The position numbers and the translations under genes were made by a program. The notes beneath the pieces were generated by a model. The model was not told where the DNA came from and searched no databases. It saw only the letters and a list, made by a program, of their open reading frames with translations. DNA of 64,000 nt from Ascidia mentula (lineage: Eukaryota; Chordata; Ascidiacea; Phlebobranchia; Ascidiidae): positions 10,227,001 through 10,291,000 of the forward strand of contig OX387197.1 in the NCBI GenBank assembly GCA_947561715.1, read 5' to 3'. Shown one piece after another: positions 34,201 through 49,200 of this stretch (the stretch's first letter is position 1; every line of letters begins with the position of its first letter).

Positions 34201-37200
34201 GCAAGCGCCTGAAAACGTAAAAACTTCTATCCAAAGCACATCAACTCCCAAGGTTTAGAAAGCTGTTGCGCATTATAAGAAGTCGAGTTTCGTGGTGTAA
34301 TGGTAAAAGAAGAGAACTGACAGGCAATCGAATGAGCAGCGAGTATAAAAGTACACAGATCAATACTTCAAACGTACGGATGAAAGCAAGACAAATGAGT
34401 AGGGCGGTTCCGAACAACAAAGCGAAATGACTATGAATATTTATGGCATATCGATTTCGAATGCCAATAACTCGATGGGCGATTGTTTGGAAATAGCAGC
34501 GAGCTAATATAAATTGGATGCTTCGTCACATATAATTGACATGTAAAATATGTACATGGTGTTATCCGTGAAATTGTTGGGCACAGATGACTGAAGTAGG
34601 ATTTAAGTTTTAAAACGTTTGTAAATGCTCGGTGGACAATCGATCGAAAATCCGTCAACCAATATGGAATCAGCCGCAACCCTCAAAACTAACAGCACGT
34701 AAGTACAATATTTCAACAACGGCATAAAGCTGTGTGAAAAATATGAGTTCATGAACTAACTCGTGTGTAAGTGAGTCATTTTCAAGTATCAAAATATACA
34801 CTTACTGTTCTAAAAATATGCTGAACCAGCTGAAAGAATTTTGGTCTCAAGACATTTCTTGTCAAGACCAACAGTTTTTCACATATATACTTAAAGCTAC
34901 ATATGTTTCGCGTTAATATACATCCTGCCTTTAATAAGGTTATGTAAATTGTAAATGAAATGTTCATTCTTTTGTAAATGTTCATCACTAAATTTGTTTA
35001 AACTCATTCATTAAAAGAGGCAACACAACAACGATATCAGAGGCAGGATTTCATCCTGGTTTTACGACGCTCATCTCATGCGGTTGTCTCATCGTCATCC
35101 TACTTATCTACATGTGGTTCGAACCCAAGGTGTCAGCATGCTGCGAAAAAGCAAACGAGAACCCAAAGGAGGAAAACAGGTCGCCGATCAACTCGACAAC
35201 ACGCCTGCGTTATTTGTGGAGTAAGCAAAGGTATTTGGACGCGACCGAGGGTCTACAAAAGCAGAGAGTTTGGCGGGTTGAACAGCAATCATTGGCCCGG
35301 AACGATGACGCGTTGATACGCGTGAATGATTACAGGTCGGTCGTGGACACAAGCGCAAGTCGGACCACTCCGCTCGTTTTCGTCACTTCGCCTTCGGATT
35401 TGAGCACGGTTTCAACACACGAGACAAAATGAGTTTTTGTTGCAACACGGGGTTTATGTTGTACGTGCATGCGCTCAAGTTTGAGACACATCAACAAGGA
35501 TTAGATTTGCGCCTGCACGTGACTGTCGCCGCGTATGCTCGCGCCGCAATTCAAATCCATTTTTCCGACGGATAAACTTTGGTCTTGTCATCGCACCAGA
35601 TGTTTTTACAAGCAGTATTTCATTTACGAACGTCCGATTTCGCGAAGAGGTGGAAATAATGAGAAAAAGATTCAATGTCGAAGCTTTTATTTGTCGGTAA
35701 TATAGCACACAAGTTGGTGAGGCAAAAAATTAAGGTATCACATAAACAAAAAGCATTCACAATGAAGCATTGGTAAAAATTGATAAATATGTGGCTTTGT
35801 ACTGCACCGTGACTATCAAATATGTGGCATGCTGATTCATTAGCAGTCGGGCATTGCTCAAGGAAGGGCGAGGAGGGTACGCACTATCATTGAGGCGTTA
35901 ACCAGGTAACCCAGCAGGAATCCGATGCCACGTGATGGCTGTGGTAAGGCTCCTACGTACGCGATGCTATGGAGCACCCTTGACCAAAAGAAAATCTGCA
36001 GCAGGGCATCAAATATCAACAAAAATAGGATTTGAGAATTTTCCTAAAATAGCTAACAAACAAGTGCCGGAAATTATGGGAAAAGCTAGTCTAGTCCCAA
36101 CAAACTCAAATATTTTTTGCCCAATGGTTACGTGAAATCCAACGTAAGAACTAATTTCTTCCAAGCTGAATGCACGTGTGTGTGAGATACGCTACTTGCT
36201 GATGGCAGTGCAGGTATTTGAAGGCAATGACATGATTTAAGTAAGTCCTAATTTTTCAGCCAAGTTCAAAAATGCAACCTAGACTTCTAGAGAAATGAAA
36301 AGTGATTTGTGTAATCCATGACCAAACATTGATCTTGTAATTCTTGTCAAAAGAAATGCAGACATTTCAACACAACCAACCTTGAAATGCCAGAGCGCAG
36401 TCGAGACATCAGGCCCGGTGGATACGTACATCAGCCCAAGCAAAACAAACGGAACAACATTTTCCAGATCATTTAAGTGGCAACGCCTCACACGCTCCAC
36501 GTCCTCATTAGTTCTCAACATTTCCTTTTGCTTTTCCTTGTCGCCTGGCGCCATCATGCGGGCATCCTCCATTGAAGACATTGACATACGAGTAGTGCGG
36601 TAGTAACTGGTAACCATGGCCATCGCCAAGGTTTTGCCCACGACCAGGGTACCGTAGCGCACCAAGCCAGCAAAGGCCTCGTTTTTCAGCGTGAAAAGGT
36701 CCATTATAAAATCAGGGCAGATTATCGACTGACGTTTTAATGCTAACTGTAGCTACAAAAGCAAATAAAATTCAAGTTATCAGAACGGAAAAAGATCGTT
36801 TGCTCTTCGGCAAGCAACCTGACTTCCAGAGAACTGATCGGTTTCCGCCATATTTATGTGTGTGGAGAGGGGCGCGTGTGCAATAAGTCACGCGTCGCCA
36901 GCTGAATGACGAGCAAAAAAGTTTTCAAACGGTCGCGAAACTTCGCAAGAATATACCTATAGCAGCGTCAATGCAAAAACCAACTTCATATTTTTTGCAT
37001 CTTTACAGCACCACAACTCAATTGTCCCTTTACTGTCATTGACTCCTAACACTAAGTTTGTTGCACTACTCCTACTACACGTACCGGCATTCGTGTGTGC
37101 GGAACGCTAAAGTAAGAGAAGGTTGACACAAGTTGCCATCAACCGGCGAGGACGACGAGGCAAACAATGTTCGTAATCACGTGACTCGGAATGTGCTACA

Positions 37201-40200
37201 ATGACTTGGCAAATTACGCGACAACGCCCAGATCACACCCCGACGGATGACGAAACATGGAGAAACTATTGTCTGTTTTCTGACGCAACTGGCGAAAATC
37301 ACTGATGCCACATAATCAGTGTTGGTCAGTTTGGACAAAACAGTGTTTAGGTTGAATTTTTCCTTTTTTATTCACTAGCACACAAGTTCTTGAGGCAATT
37401 CTGCACATCACACAAGACACCGAATGTTTGCCAAAAATATTTTGTTTGTTTTCCTTTATTCGGCTGGTTTCCTAAACGAATGGAAAAATGCAACACCCAT
37501 TTAACTGTCATAACAACACAAAGTTTCAAGACATTGCAAGGTGGCAATCCGTGACCAAAGGGCTGGAATGGGAAGCGATTCCCGAAATCGTTTAATTAGA
37601 ATTTTAGATCAGAGCAACGGAAAATAAGTAAGTGGTAAATATGCTGACTTAAAGTTCGTCAGTATCCGTCACATTGCTGACGGCATAAAATATGCGTAGC
37701 AACATCGACAGGTTGATCGTCACCCCGGCACCAAAACCCAATAGACGAAGTGGCTGCGGAAGCGCGAACACGTACGCCACCGTGTGGAGAATACGCGCAC
37801 CGAGAAAGATCTGCAAAATCAAAATCAAGGTGTTGTAAAGCACAAGAAGTTTAACAACCCGAGATAAGAATAGTACTTGAAAGTGGAGTGTAGCGGTTTC
37901 AAGGTCGGGGATGGTGGTAATGTACAACAACGCTATTGCCACGTACGGAAGGACGTTCTCAAGGTCGTTGAGGTGGCAGCGACGAACCTAAGACAAGCAT
38001 CTGCTTATACAACTGCAGACAGCAAAAATTTTTACCGATCACACTCACTCTCTCAATGTGCTTGTTTGGTAGGAGCATCGCTTTCTGCTTTTCTTTGTTG
38101 CTTTCCATAAGAACTGTGTCTTCGGGAGTGGGGACAGATTTGAGGGTGACGCGGTAGTACACTGTGAGGAGCGACATAGCCACGGTTTTGAGAAGCACGA
38201 GGGACCCGTACCACACAAAAGAGGCAAAAGTCTTATTTTCAAGAGTCAATTGAGACATTTCAAGCAAGTTTTTTCACTCCTTAATAAGTAGGAACCGAGC
38301 TGCAAATTAAATCCCAGTCCATCTTGGTTTTAAAATTGATACAGACAAGAATATTAACTAACTGCAAGCTAAATGGAACAGAACTAACTAGTACGCTGAG
38401 CGGGTAACTGCCAGTTGCCTTGGAGCACATAAGGTATCAAATTACCAGCGACTTTAGTGAGACATGCTTCCAACATAAAAGTCGGTTCCACAATACCTCG
38501 AGACATGGATTCTGTTACTATATGTGCCTACTTGAAACTTATGTGCTGCACTTATTTTAACTTGTGGTTCAAAAGCAATTTGTCATCGTGATTGGCTAAG
38601 CTTAATTTCCTCCTTTGCTCATCCCACTGATGTTTTAAGATGCTGCACATGAGCGAACGCATGACACTGCCAAAATCGTGTGCTGCAATTTACTACATCA
38701 TCGTTACCAAACTGTAGCGGCGTAACACAGAATTGCTACGCGCAGCACGTTTCTCGTCACGCTTCGCTGATAAGAACCTCGACTGGTTTTCCGGTCAGCT
38801 ACTGTAAACGAGCCATGCTTTCATTGTTGTTGGTTGCTCAAGCCGATCGCGAGCATCCAGGCTTACATGCTGTCCTGACTTGACTCGACCAACACAACAT
38901 TACAGAAACGTAAACTTAGAAAAGTCCAAAAAGTTAACTGTATGTAATTCATTATTGACTATATGACCATAAGACGTACATCCAACCGAAACGTTGTTCT
39001 TTATGAATATTTTTGTCAGAAGAGCCATCTTGTAGTGGTTAACTGTATGCAATGACAGAAGCAAAGTATCAAATGTGCTTTTATTGACGGATATGTACAC
39101 AGTTGTCACTTTGCATTGATTGAAACAAACCGACTGCAGTTTACAGAAGTTTTGTTATAATCGAGTAAGCCATGAAAGAGCAGACACCAAATCCGGCTGC
39201 GAAACAAACTGTACGGGCCGGTTGTCTCACGGCATTGAGATAAACGATTGAGTGCAGAATCCGACTAGCTGCAAACACCTGTAGACGAAGAGTGTATAAC
39301 TAACGATATATCAACCGTGCCTTTTGTACCAAGATTAAATCGTCTTGCACAGTACGGCAACTTCTGGTTAGCTGTATGTATATTTTGCTTCATGCAAGAT
39401 TTTTGTGTTTACCTGAAACAACCGGACTGCGGTGGAATGGTCAGGGTTGGTGCCAACATACAAAAGAGAGAGAAGAACGAAAAGATAAATGTTTTCCATA
39501 TCGTTTTGGTGACAACGACGCACCTGATGCAAAAAAAAACTTTAATTTTGAATTTTCTACGCAGAGAGCCACAGCGCCTACCCTTTCAACGTTACTGTTG
39601 ATCGTCTGACAACGTTTTTGCTCATCTGAGTCGCTTGAAAACGCCAGGGCGTCTTCAGGTGAAATATAGGCTGCATTCTTGATGCGGGTAAATGTGGTAA
39701 ACACTACGACCAACATCATTTTGACCAGCACTACAGTGCAGTAAAATATTAAAGCTGCAAAAGTCTCATTTTCCAACGTATACGGACTGTCAGTCATTCT
39801 GAACGTTGTTGCAAAACACGGCAGTTACTCTCCGAGACCACTACAGAGTAAAAGTAACAGACAATATCCTGTGCAGATGCGCTGGCTGGGATAGAATGAA
39901 AAGAAAAAAGTGGTTGCGTGAGTTGAATGTGACCAATCAAAATTGAGCACGAACACAGTAGCCAACAGCTCAAACCACAGGCTGCACGAAAAGCATGGGT
40001 CATCATTATTACGGCCTTATCACATCAGCAGCAAATTTTCACGCAGAACACTTTCCTCAATGAAATTTGAGACAATACACGTCAACAAAATATTGCTGAA
40101 CGGTCCGGAACATTCATGTACGTTAATATTAGAGTACCATAAATCCAAATCCACTATGAAACAAATGGCACGGGCTGGTGGTGGAACAGCGTTGTACAAG

Positions 40201-43200
40201 ACACGACTCACACTGGCCTGTAGTCAGGTATGCGCTGACTTTTCAACATAAAAATTAATTACTCTTGATGGGCAGTTTGTAAACGCAATCGGTTGTACCT
40301 AGCTTTTCACTGAGACGTAAGATGGAATGCACACATAAAACCACAACCTGACAAAAATCACAGACATGCGTATCTTTATACTCCCAACAGCACTTCGCTC
40401 TAAAGTTTCGGGCAATCTGTATTAGAAACAACGACTGCAATTGTCGAATGTGCATTTATTGATAGATGTCAGTTCTCTTGCATTGAATGGCAGAGCTAAT
40501 GTAGATGTATAAGCTTTGTTATAATCGAGTAAGCCATGAAAAAGCAGACGCCAAATCCAGTCATGCAGCAAATTGCACGGGCCGGTTGTCTCACGGCATT
40601 GAGATAAACGATTGAGTGCAGAATCCGACTAGCTGTAAACACCTGTAGACGTAGAGTGCACACAACTTAACGACGGATATAGTGGAAACATGTACTGTAT
40701 ATACTGCTTGGGAGATATTAACAGTGCCTCTAATTCTACAGAAATAAAACACAAATCTTGATGGAATATATGTTAGGGTAGTCTCTTCTTCAAATTTAAG
40801 GTTGAGGTGCTTTTGATATATTTCTATGCTTTGTCTTTCAAACATTTCCATGCAAGATTTTAAGGTTTTACCTTAAACAACCAGACTGCGGTGGAGTGGT
40901 CAGGGTTGGTGCCAACATACAAAAGAGAGAGAAGAACGAAAAGATAAATGTTTTCCATATCGTTTTGGTGACAACGACGCACCTGATGCAAAAAAACACC
41001 GTTTTTGAACTTCAATGCAAAAAGCCACAGCGCCTACCCTTTCAACGTTACTGTTGATCATCTGACAACGTTTTTGCACTTCTGGGTCACTTGAAAGCAG
41101 CTGCGCGTCTTCAGTAGAAATGTAGGTAACATTCATGTAGCGCTTAAACGAGGTAAACACCACGACCAACATCATTTTGACCAGCACTACAGTGCAGTAG
41201 AACGAAAAAGCTGCAAAAGTCTCATTTTCCAACGTATACGGACTGTCAGTCATTCTGAACGTTGTTGCAAAGATCTGTATCCGCTCCAGACAACTACAGA
41301 CACTACCGACATGCTTGGCTGCGATTGCAAATGGAAAAAGGGGGTCATGGTGAATGTGGCCCAGCATAACTGCACGAATGCCCGGGGCTTTGTGTCTTGC
41401 CTTACCTCATGTAAAGCAGAATCCGATCATGGGTCAAAGTATTTTTTTTCTCTACGCAACTTCCCACCATCACAAGTGTGAAGAGTCAACATCGTACAAA
41501 ATAAAACTGTTCCCTCACCCTGAATCGGCGGACTTGTGACCATATAGCACAAAATCAGAAGAAAAAAATTCATTCCTTTCACATTCATAAACCCTCTATG
41601 TGTTCACTGGGCACGAGTGCTCGTCAAACCTCTCTGTATCGCTCATCTTCAAGCTACACGAAGACATTATTTTTCATTCTCTGCACTGTGGTTAGAAACA
41701 CCACCATCATCATCTTGATCAATATTTTTTTCATTGCCCCAAGAAAAATAAACGCTGCAAAGTTTTCATTCCACAGAGTACGGACTTTCTGCCATGTTGA
41801 CTGGCTCTAACATTATCATACGCTTTGTGGAATATCAGGGTTAAAGTCGCGTGGTTGAATAATGGTGGAGTATTAACTTACACTTCAACAGCATGAAGTG
41901 TAATTTACTACGTCACGCCACAGCCGTGTTCTGTCTTGTTTTCGTGTGAATCAGACAACCTGAAATGTACCGTTAACCTAATTTTCAACACTGCACTGAA
42001 GAAATGTGGTGTGGTGCAGTAAAGTTGTACGCTTGTTGCTTTAACAATGAAAATGTTTAACTGCACGAAATCAAAACCTGACCAGCAACACTTCTTTGGC
42101 GTGACACAAATGAACTTCAGTTTCAATTTCAAATATTGAATAAATAAAAAATATTTGAAATTGACTTGCTGTAATATTTTGTTTCAAAAAATTAATTTCT
42201 ATGTTCATAATTTTCTGTCCAATTCCTCGATCTTGAACTTGTGTCAGTGGTATTAAGATAATGCCCAACCGAGGGCTAAATTCTGCTACAATCAAAGTTC
42301 CAACTGTATAGGCTGAATCTTCTTGTATAGGCTATGTTATTGTTCCCAATGTGCAATTTACCCTTCGCTAAAATAACATGTATAATTTTACAATACAGTG
42401 TTTACATCTAATGAAGCGATGCAAACTTGAGAAAAACTCGTGATTGAAATGAAATCAACATATCAGTCTTTTTCAATATACAAGAAAAGTAAAGTTTCAC
42501 AATACACAAACTCAATTTGCTTTTTTCTACTTACTCGTTCAACACCCAATTTCATTTGGATGTAAGTCGATCAGAAATAAATCTTTCTTCCAATTTAATG
42601 TAATTGTTTATGAACCTTCTCGTGCTTCCAATGGTCGACATAGCCGCAGTTTTAAACAACGAAATAGCACCGTGAAATACCAGCGCCAAAAACGATTTTT
42701 TTTTTCCAAACTGTAACGCTCCATTGCGATGCAAACGTCGAAAAAGTAATTCAAAGTGGCATTTGTGGCGATTTTGCATTTTCGAGCAAATGAATTGAAG
42801 GCTGACAAAAAAAATGATCTTTGGTCTGGATAGGTAACTTAAAAGAACGCTGGCCTGCAATGATTTTGCCCGAGCTCTTGGATAGAATATCCACTGGCAC
42901 AATTTGAAAACTAACGATACCTGACAGGAAAAATATAATATACCAGTAGGAATAAACCGGCAAAAGCCTACGACACCCGGTATTCCCAGGCGGTCACCCA
43001 TCCAAGTACTAACCGGGCCCGACGTTGCTTAACTTCCCAGATCGGACGAGATGGGGTGTTCTCAACGTGGTATGGTCGTAGGCGTTTGCTCGCTATTATA
43101 CACGCTTCTTATACTCATGATTGCGCAGGTGCAACAACAACAAACTTCGTAACCCCTTATGTTTAGTTATATATCCCCTTTGTGTACAGATTCTACACTT

Positions 43201-46200
43201 TATGAGTTTAGTTGCTTAATTATCCAATACTATATCAGTTAATCTTCTGTGCAAATTTCAAATTCAAAAAGCCTCAGTTGGTCACAACAGCAAAGCAAAA
43301 TATAAAGACCTCTATGTCCAACTACATGCAACTCACCACTCTTTTTTTTCCTGTTTCACCAATTTCAACATAATTCCAGCGATTGACGTCATCAGCGGGT
43401 AGTGTTGTACGCTGCTTAGACCTATTTATGAAACAAAAAAACGTTTAACAAATGTTTTGCATCCCTTTTACGACACAATGCAGTGTTTTCGTAAGTAAAC
43501 AACTCACCTGGCTGTTTTCCCGTTACAACATTGTCGAATAATCCACCTTTGGTCGTTACTCTGTTCAGAATTTGATTGATACACTGCAGCACAAAAGGAA
43601 AGTTAGTACATATGTAGTTATGTGGGCTTGTAAGATGGTTTCATGATACGGATAAAACACTTTTTAAATTGCATGATAAGGTAGAATTTGTTTTGTGGGC
43701 ATAGCATTTCTCTTGATGTTTTAATATCGGCGATTAAATGTCTCTAGCAAAGTGCAACGTTTTTCAACATGTACTGGGATTACCGAAATCGATGAAACGC
43801 TGTAAATTACTCAGCTAAACACCTGGACAGATTGGCCAACACTCAACCACAGTAAACAACAAGAAACCTGGTTTACTAGTTAATGTGAATTGATCAGACC
43901 ACAAAAAATATATCAAAGCTTTGCGCCTATCCCAATCATTACATGTACAGAGCACGGGCAACTTTGATTTGAAACTTACTTGGATGAGGCCGGTAATAAG
44001 GATTTCGGCATTGTCGTGATTGGGCCAATCCAGAAACACGTCGGGAGCTACCGACAAGGTCAACTCGAGAACTCGCAGTAGCGACACAGAGAGTTCGAAC
44101 AACATGTCCACTATACGAAGTTGCCGGAGGGCTTGCGCATCAAGCGAAGCAAGCAGACCTGTCGCTCCCTTCCAACCACGCACATTCTGCTGGTGAACCT
44201 GTTGAAATTGTATGAACCAGTAATTGTGAAAATGGTCGCTACTTCTGGTCACTTAAAGTATAAGTGGCCTGGTGTATTACTGGAGATGTTTGATACTGGG
44301 CTAAAGAAAAGCAACAAATTACACATTTCAATACCTTCGTCGCATTAGTTAGATTTATTATTTAAATACAAATATCCAGTACTTTAATGTTTAGTTTAGA
44401 GATCTGTCATTCTCTATAGGCCTACGCTTAGCAGTAGAGCAAAAAAATTAGAGCCCGATAAAAAAACAGACAAAAGCCTACGACACCCGGTATTCCCAGG
44501 CGGTCACCCATCCAAGTACTAACCGGGCCCGACGTTGCTTAACTTCCCAGATCGGACGAGATGGGGTGTTCTCAACGTGGTATGGTCGTAGGCGATTGCT
44601 CGTTATTATACACGCTTCTTATACACACGCTTATACGTTTGCCAGCTACGCTACTGTATCATGACATATCAAAGCGAAGGAACAAATTCAGGCCATTAGT
44701 TTCGTTTTGGTAAATTAAATGATTGTTGCAAGGAAATACTTTCCTTTTGTTCCTAGAAAACTAGATTTGAAAAATAAATGTTTAAGAAAAAGAACATAAC
44801 TTTGATGTTGTAAGGAAGTTCGCAAAAAAAAATAACATGTTGATTAAATCCAATAAACGCAAAACAAGAAGTTAAAATTGCGCAAATAACACAATGGAAA
44901 CACCACGGTATAATAGCTTGTATAAACTTTCACTGACTCTATTTCACACAACTGGTTTACTAGTCGTCAATTTACAATAAACAAACCTCTTGAAGTTGTC
45001 CGATGAATTCTGAGAAGCTCCAGTTAAGATGTTCCAAGATGCTGTGAACAAATTTACCAGCGAGGGTCGGCTCGCTCATGAGAAGTTCGCGAACGCATTC
45101 CAGTAGCTTGCTCGGAACGTACGGGTCTATATGGAAAATCAATTACCACTAAACAACCCGACAGAGCATTAAAGGCCTTTTCCCGTTAGTGAACAAAACC
45201 AGCAAATCTAAAATATTTGAAAAGTTTCTCACCGTGTTCTCGGTTGAGAAGTTTTTTCACTTTAGCGACATAAGGGGGGTGGTCGTACCTCATAGCGAAC
45301 CCGCTTCCCTGGACAGAAAGCAATGTTATTCATTCCATACTGATAATGATTGAAAGTAGTAACTATGTAGAAGCTTACCCTCCAAAGTGTGGCCAGTATT
45401 CTGTGACCGACGCTGGTCCACGGTTTGTCTTCGTCATAAGCGTACAACATGTTCCGCACGAAGGATCGAAGGCTGCACAAACGCAAGTTCATATTAATAA
45501 AACATATAAAATGCGGTTTTGGCCGTAAAGAGTTTTAGCAGCAATAGAATTCCACGCCTCCAAACTAATCCATACGTTCATTACAAACTATTTGTCATTT
45601 TCATTAATATTTATCACATTTGGACGACATCAAGTTTTAACTTAAATATGCTGACCACAGTCATCCAACGGCAATACTGAACAAATAATATGAATTATAT
45701 GAGATGCGGACATTAGTTAATTGGTTGTGGTGGTTGTTGACTTAGAACTTAGATAACTTTCTTACTCGTCAATTGGCATCGTTTCAACAGCTTTTAGTTG
45801 CAAGGGGTAAGTGATGAAGGTTGTGATCGTGTTCGCCAGCATCGTTTTCACATCTGTTGGTAACAACAAACTTTTAAAAGATTATGCTCCAAGATAATGT
45901 ACAACAAACATGCCTGGTTTATCGACCTGATAATCGGTTTTAGTAACACATGTCAAGACCAACATTTGAAACACAACTGCAATATAAGCGGTAGGTAATG
46001 CGCTTACCGTTGTTCACAACCCGCGAATCGCAGTGGAAACCGCTGAGAAATCTGATAAACGAACGAAGCGTGTCGTCGTGATCGGAAAGCTTCTCGAAAG
46101 GTTGGGAGGGTGCAAAATACTCCCGCAGACATTTGTACAACCTGAAGCAAAACGGTTTAATCACACTGCCCTTCAATGACAATCACAGGCGAAAACATGT

Positions 46201-49200
46201 TTAATTTGGAATGTAATTTGCGGGTTGGCAAAATTAAATTTAAGATCAAGCAAAAACAATGTATGTTATTAGTGGAGCCAACAATGATCAGTGAAATGAA
46301 AACATGACGTAATACCTGGTGCCGGCTGTCAAATAAAATTCCGGCATGAAAGTGAACAGAGGCCCTTTTTCAGACGCTTTGTGTGCAGTTCGTATACAAA
46401 GCTGCAGAAGCCACCATAAATTCCTCTGCGATTCCTTTAGTACAAAAAAATTAAACAAATCTTAGTTTTGAAACAGCGTGCAAAGTTGTTTCAAATGAAA
46501 TCAGACAAAAGCCTACGACACCCGGTATTCCCAGGCGGTCACCCATCCAAGTACTAACCGGGCCCGACGTTGCTTAACTTCCCAGATCGGACGAGATGGG
46601 GGTGTTCTCAACGTGGTATGGTCGTAGGCGATTGCTCGCTATTATACACGCTTCTTATACTCATGCTTTTACGCCTCTGCCCAGTAGCTAATTTCAGTAA
46701 TGTACGTAATTTTTTTGTGCGGTTCAAGGACTTGTGATACAAATATTTTCATTCTATGCAATTTTCTACTTCAGAAATGCGTTTGAAATGATTTCCTGCA
46801 GCCACAGTTGACAACAAAACCTATCAAATGGCACGAAAAGCCACCGGTATTGTCATCAACTACCACCGACTCAATTTACCTAGCGGTACAAAACCGTTTA
46901 ATGCCAATTTTAACGGTGAAAGTGAGAACGTTTACAAGCAGTATTCACTGACCGGGGCATAAACTGATGCCTTCAACCAGGCAATGGAACGGCAAAGTTC
47001 GGTCATGTGACGGAGAAGGACGCCGTGTGATTGGGTGAGACTCGATCTTACGTCAGAGAGCTGCAGGATACAAAATAAAATATTAGTTTTATATAGATAT
47101 CCCGTTCGAAATGGAAATGGAACATTACTTACCTCTGGACTTGAGCATTTCCTCAATTTGATTTCGATTTCGTTCAGGGCAGTGGCGTATTCCACTATCT
47201 TGGTGCGTGTAGTGTGGATCTAAATAGTAATATACAGTAATGATTCTGTTTGGTCAAATATTGCAATTAATAAGCACTTTTTCAACAACTGTCCATTGTA
47301 AGTCAGAAACGAAGAAAAACTAAACGTTTTTCATGAAAATTGTCGTATTTTCGCGTTTTGGTCTTGTTTGCATGCGTTTGTTTTCCAAAGACTTAACGGA
47401 TATAATTAGCAGGTTTTGCCTAAAACTGGCTAATGTAACCCAAATATTTTATTATGGAACCCTCGGGTTTCGCGGAACCGTCTTGCATCAGATAAATTAA
47501 ATTTGAGTGGGCTGATTAAAAATGAAATTTCTTCGTATGTAATGGAAAATGCTTGAGAATTGATTCTGGGAATCATTTCCCATTCTGTTGCAATTTGGCC
47601 CTGACGATTTCCACCTTATTATATATATAACAACTGTCCAAGAAACTTTCGTTTCAGGTTAAAATCTTTCAGTCTTCTTTAATTAGACATATATATTTCG
47701 CTCCGTTAAAAGCATCATCAGTGTCTATGAAAGCAAATTAAGAATTAGGTGTAAATAAATAAACAAACACTGATGATGCTTTTAACAAAGCGAAATATAT
47801 ATGTCTAATTAAAAAAGACTGAAAGATTTTAACCTGAAACGAAAGTTTCTTGGACAGTTGTAATGGAAAATCTAACGTTTCAAAATGTAAAAAGGTATTC
47901 CTCATCTCTGCTAATAACACGCTAAACTAGTAATTGTACCACAAAATATCTTATCGCAAGTCCGAAAAAAAGTAACTTTCATACCTTGTCCATATGAGGG
48001 TGCATGATGTTGGTGTAGAGCAGTAGGCAGCCGTCAGTGAGTTCAATGAGATGAGCTTTCGTGGGAAGTTTATCCATTTCCCCGTCCTCACTCGACGATC
48101 GCTTGCGGCTTACTGTGATGCTGCGATCCCGTCCCGTCATCTTGTTGCTCTGGTTAAGCAATGCCCGAGCGAGACGTAGCACAGGGTTGAACGTTTCCAA
48201 ATCAGCATCTGCGACAATTTTGAAAATAAACTAAGTGTTTCACGACCAGCTCGCCCAGCCCTTGGTTAAAAGCTCAGGTTTTTGTCAGGCAATAGAAATA
48301 AGTGAAAAATATGTTAGAAGGCAAACTAACGGGATTGTCGGTCACGTGATATTTCCAAACAGTATCTCAGCTGTGTAACGAAAGTGGTTGAGAATTACAG
48401 CGCAAGAGGGAACGTCCGAATGAATCGGATGATTTACAAGACCCCGACATAGAATATACTTGGCATGAGACGGTTTAAGTGAGAAACTGTTATGTTCATT
48501 AAGTTTATCAAGTAAAAAACAACATACACATACCCTACACTGTAATCTACTTCAAACGATCTCAATAGAATCGAAAAAAGAAGTTTCGGTTCAAACAGTT
48601 TGTGACTTTATACAAAATCAACACAAAACTATCAATAACATGCCATCAAATAATTTACCGTCGTCAGCTCTGGTGAGAGTAGAGAGAGAAGGACCGGCAG
48701 TCTCCTCCTCAAACAGCTGCAAGAGGGCGCTGTGCTCGTTCCATGTATTCTCGTCATTGTTTGGTCGTCTGCCACCCCGACCTCTCGCCACAGACACGCC
48801 CTCTTTTGCAAGTTCATCTGCAAACAAGTGGCAACGGTTATAATATACCACCATTTTTGAACTGTTTTTTTTTTGGTTTCAATGTCCTTAAATGCTGAAA
48901 CAACACCGCAAGGTAGCATAGTCAACCCTGCACCGATACTATGCAAAATGTCAAAATTGACTACAGGAATTAGCCTGTGCAGGTCAGTGACCGGCGGATC
49001 TGTCTTTACGAATCAATATAAACCCTGTACCAATATACACAAAAAAAAACAATTTGGGTCACTGCTTTTTGTAGTTGCCACTGAAGAAGCAAAAGTTACC
49101 TAAACAAATTAAGATTTCAATTGTTAAAAGCTTGATTTGTATTTGCACAAGAAATACTGACAGAAAGGACATGGCGAATTTACAACCCAGATTTAATTTC

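Noticed and set aside
34285..34350. tRNA-like A box (TGGTGTAATGG)
   Set aside because: No matching B box or cloverleaf.
42552..43001. 149-codon minus-strand frame starting MGDRLGIPG
   Set aside because: Its start lies within the 5S rRNA gene; only the part after 42724 resembles a protein (a broken MGST copy).
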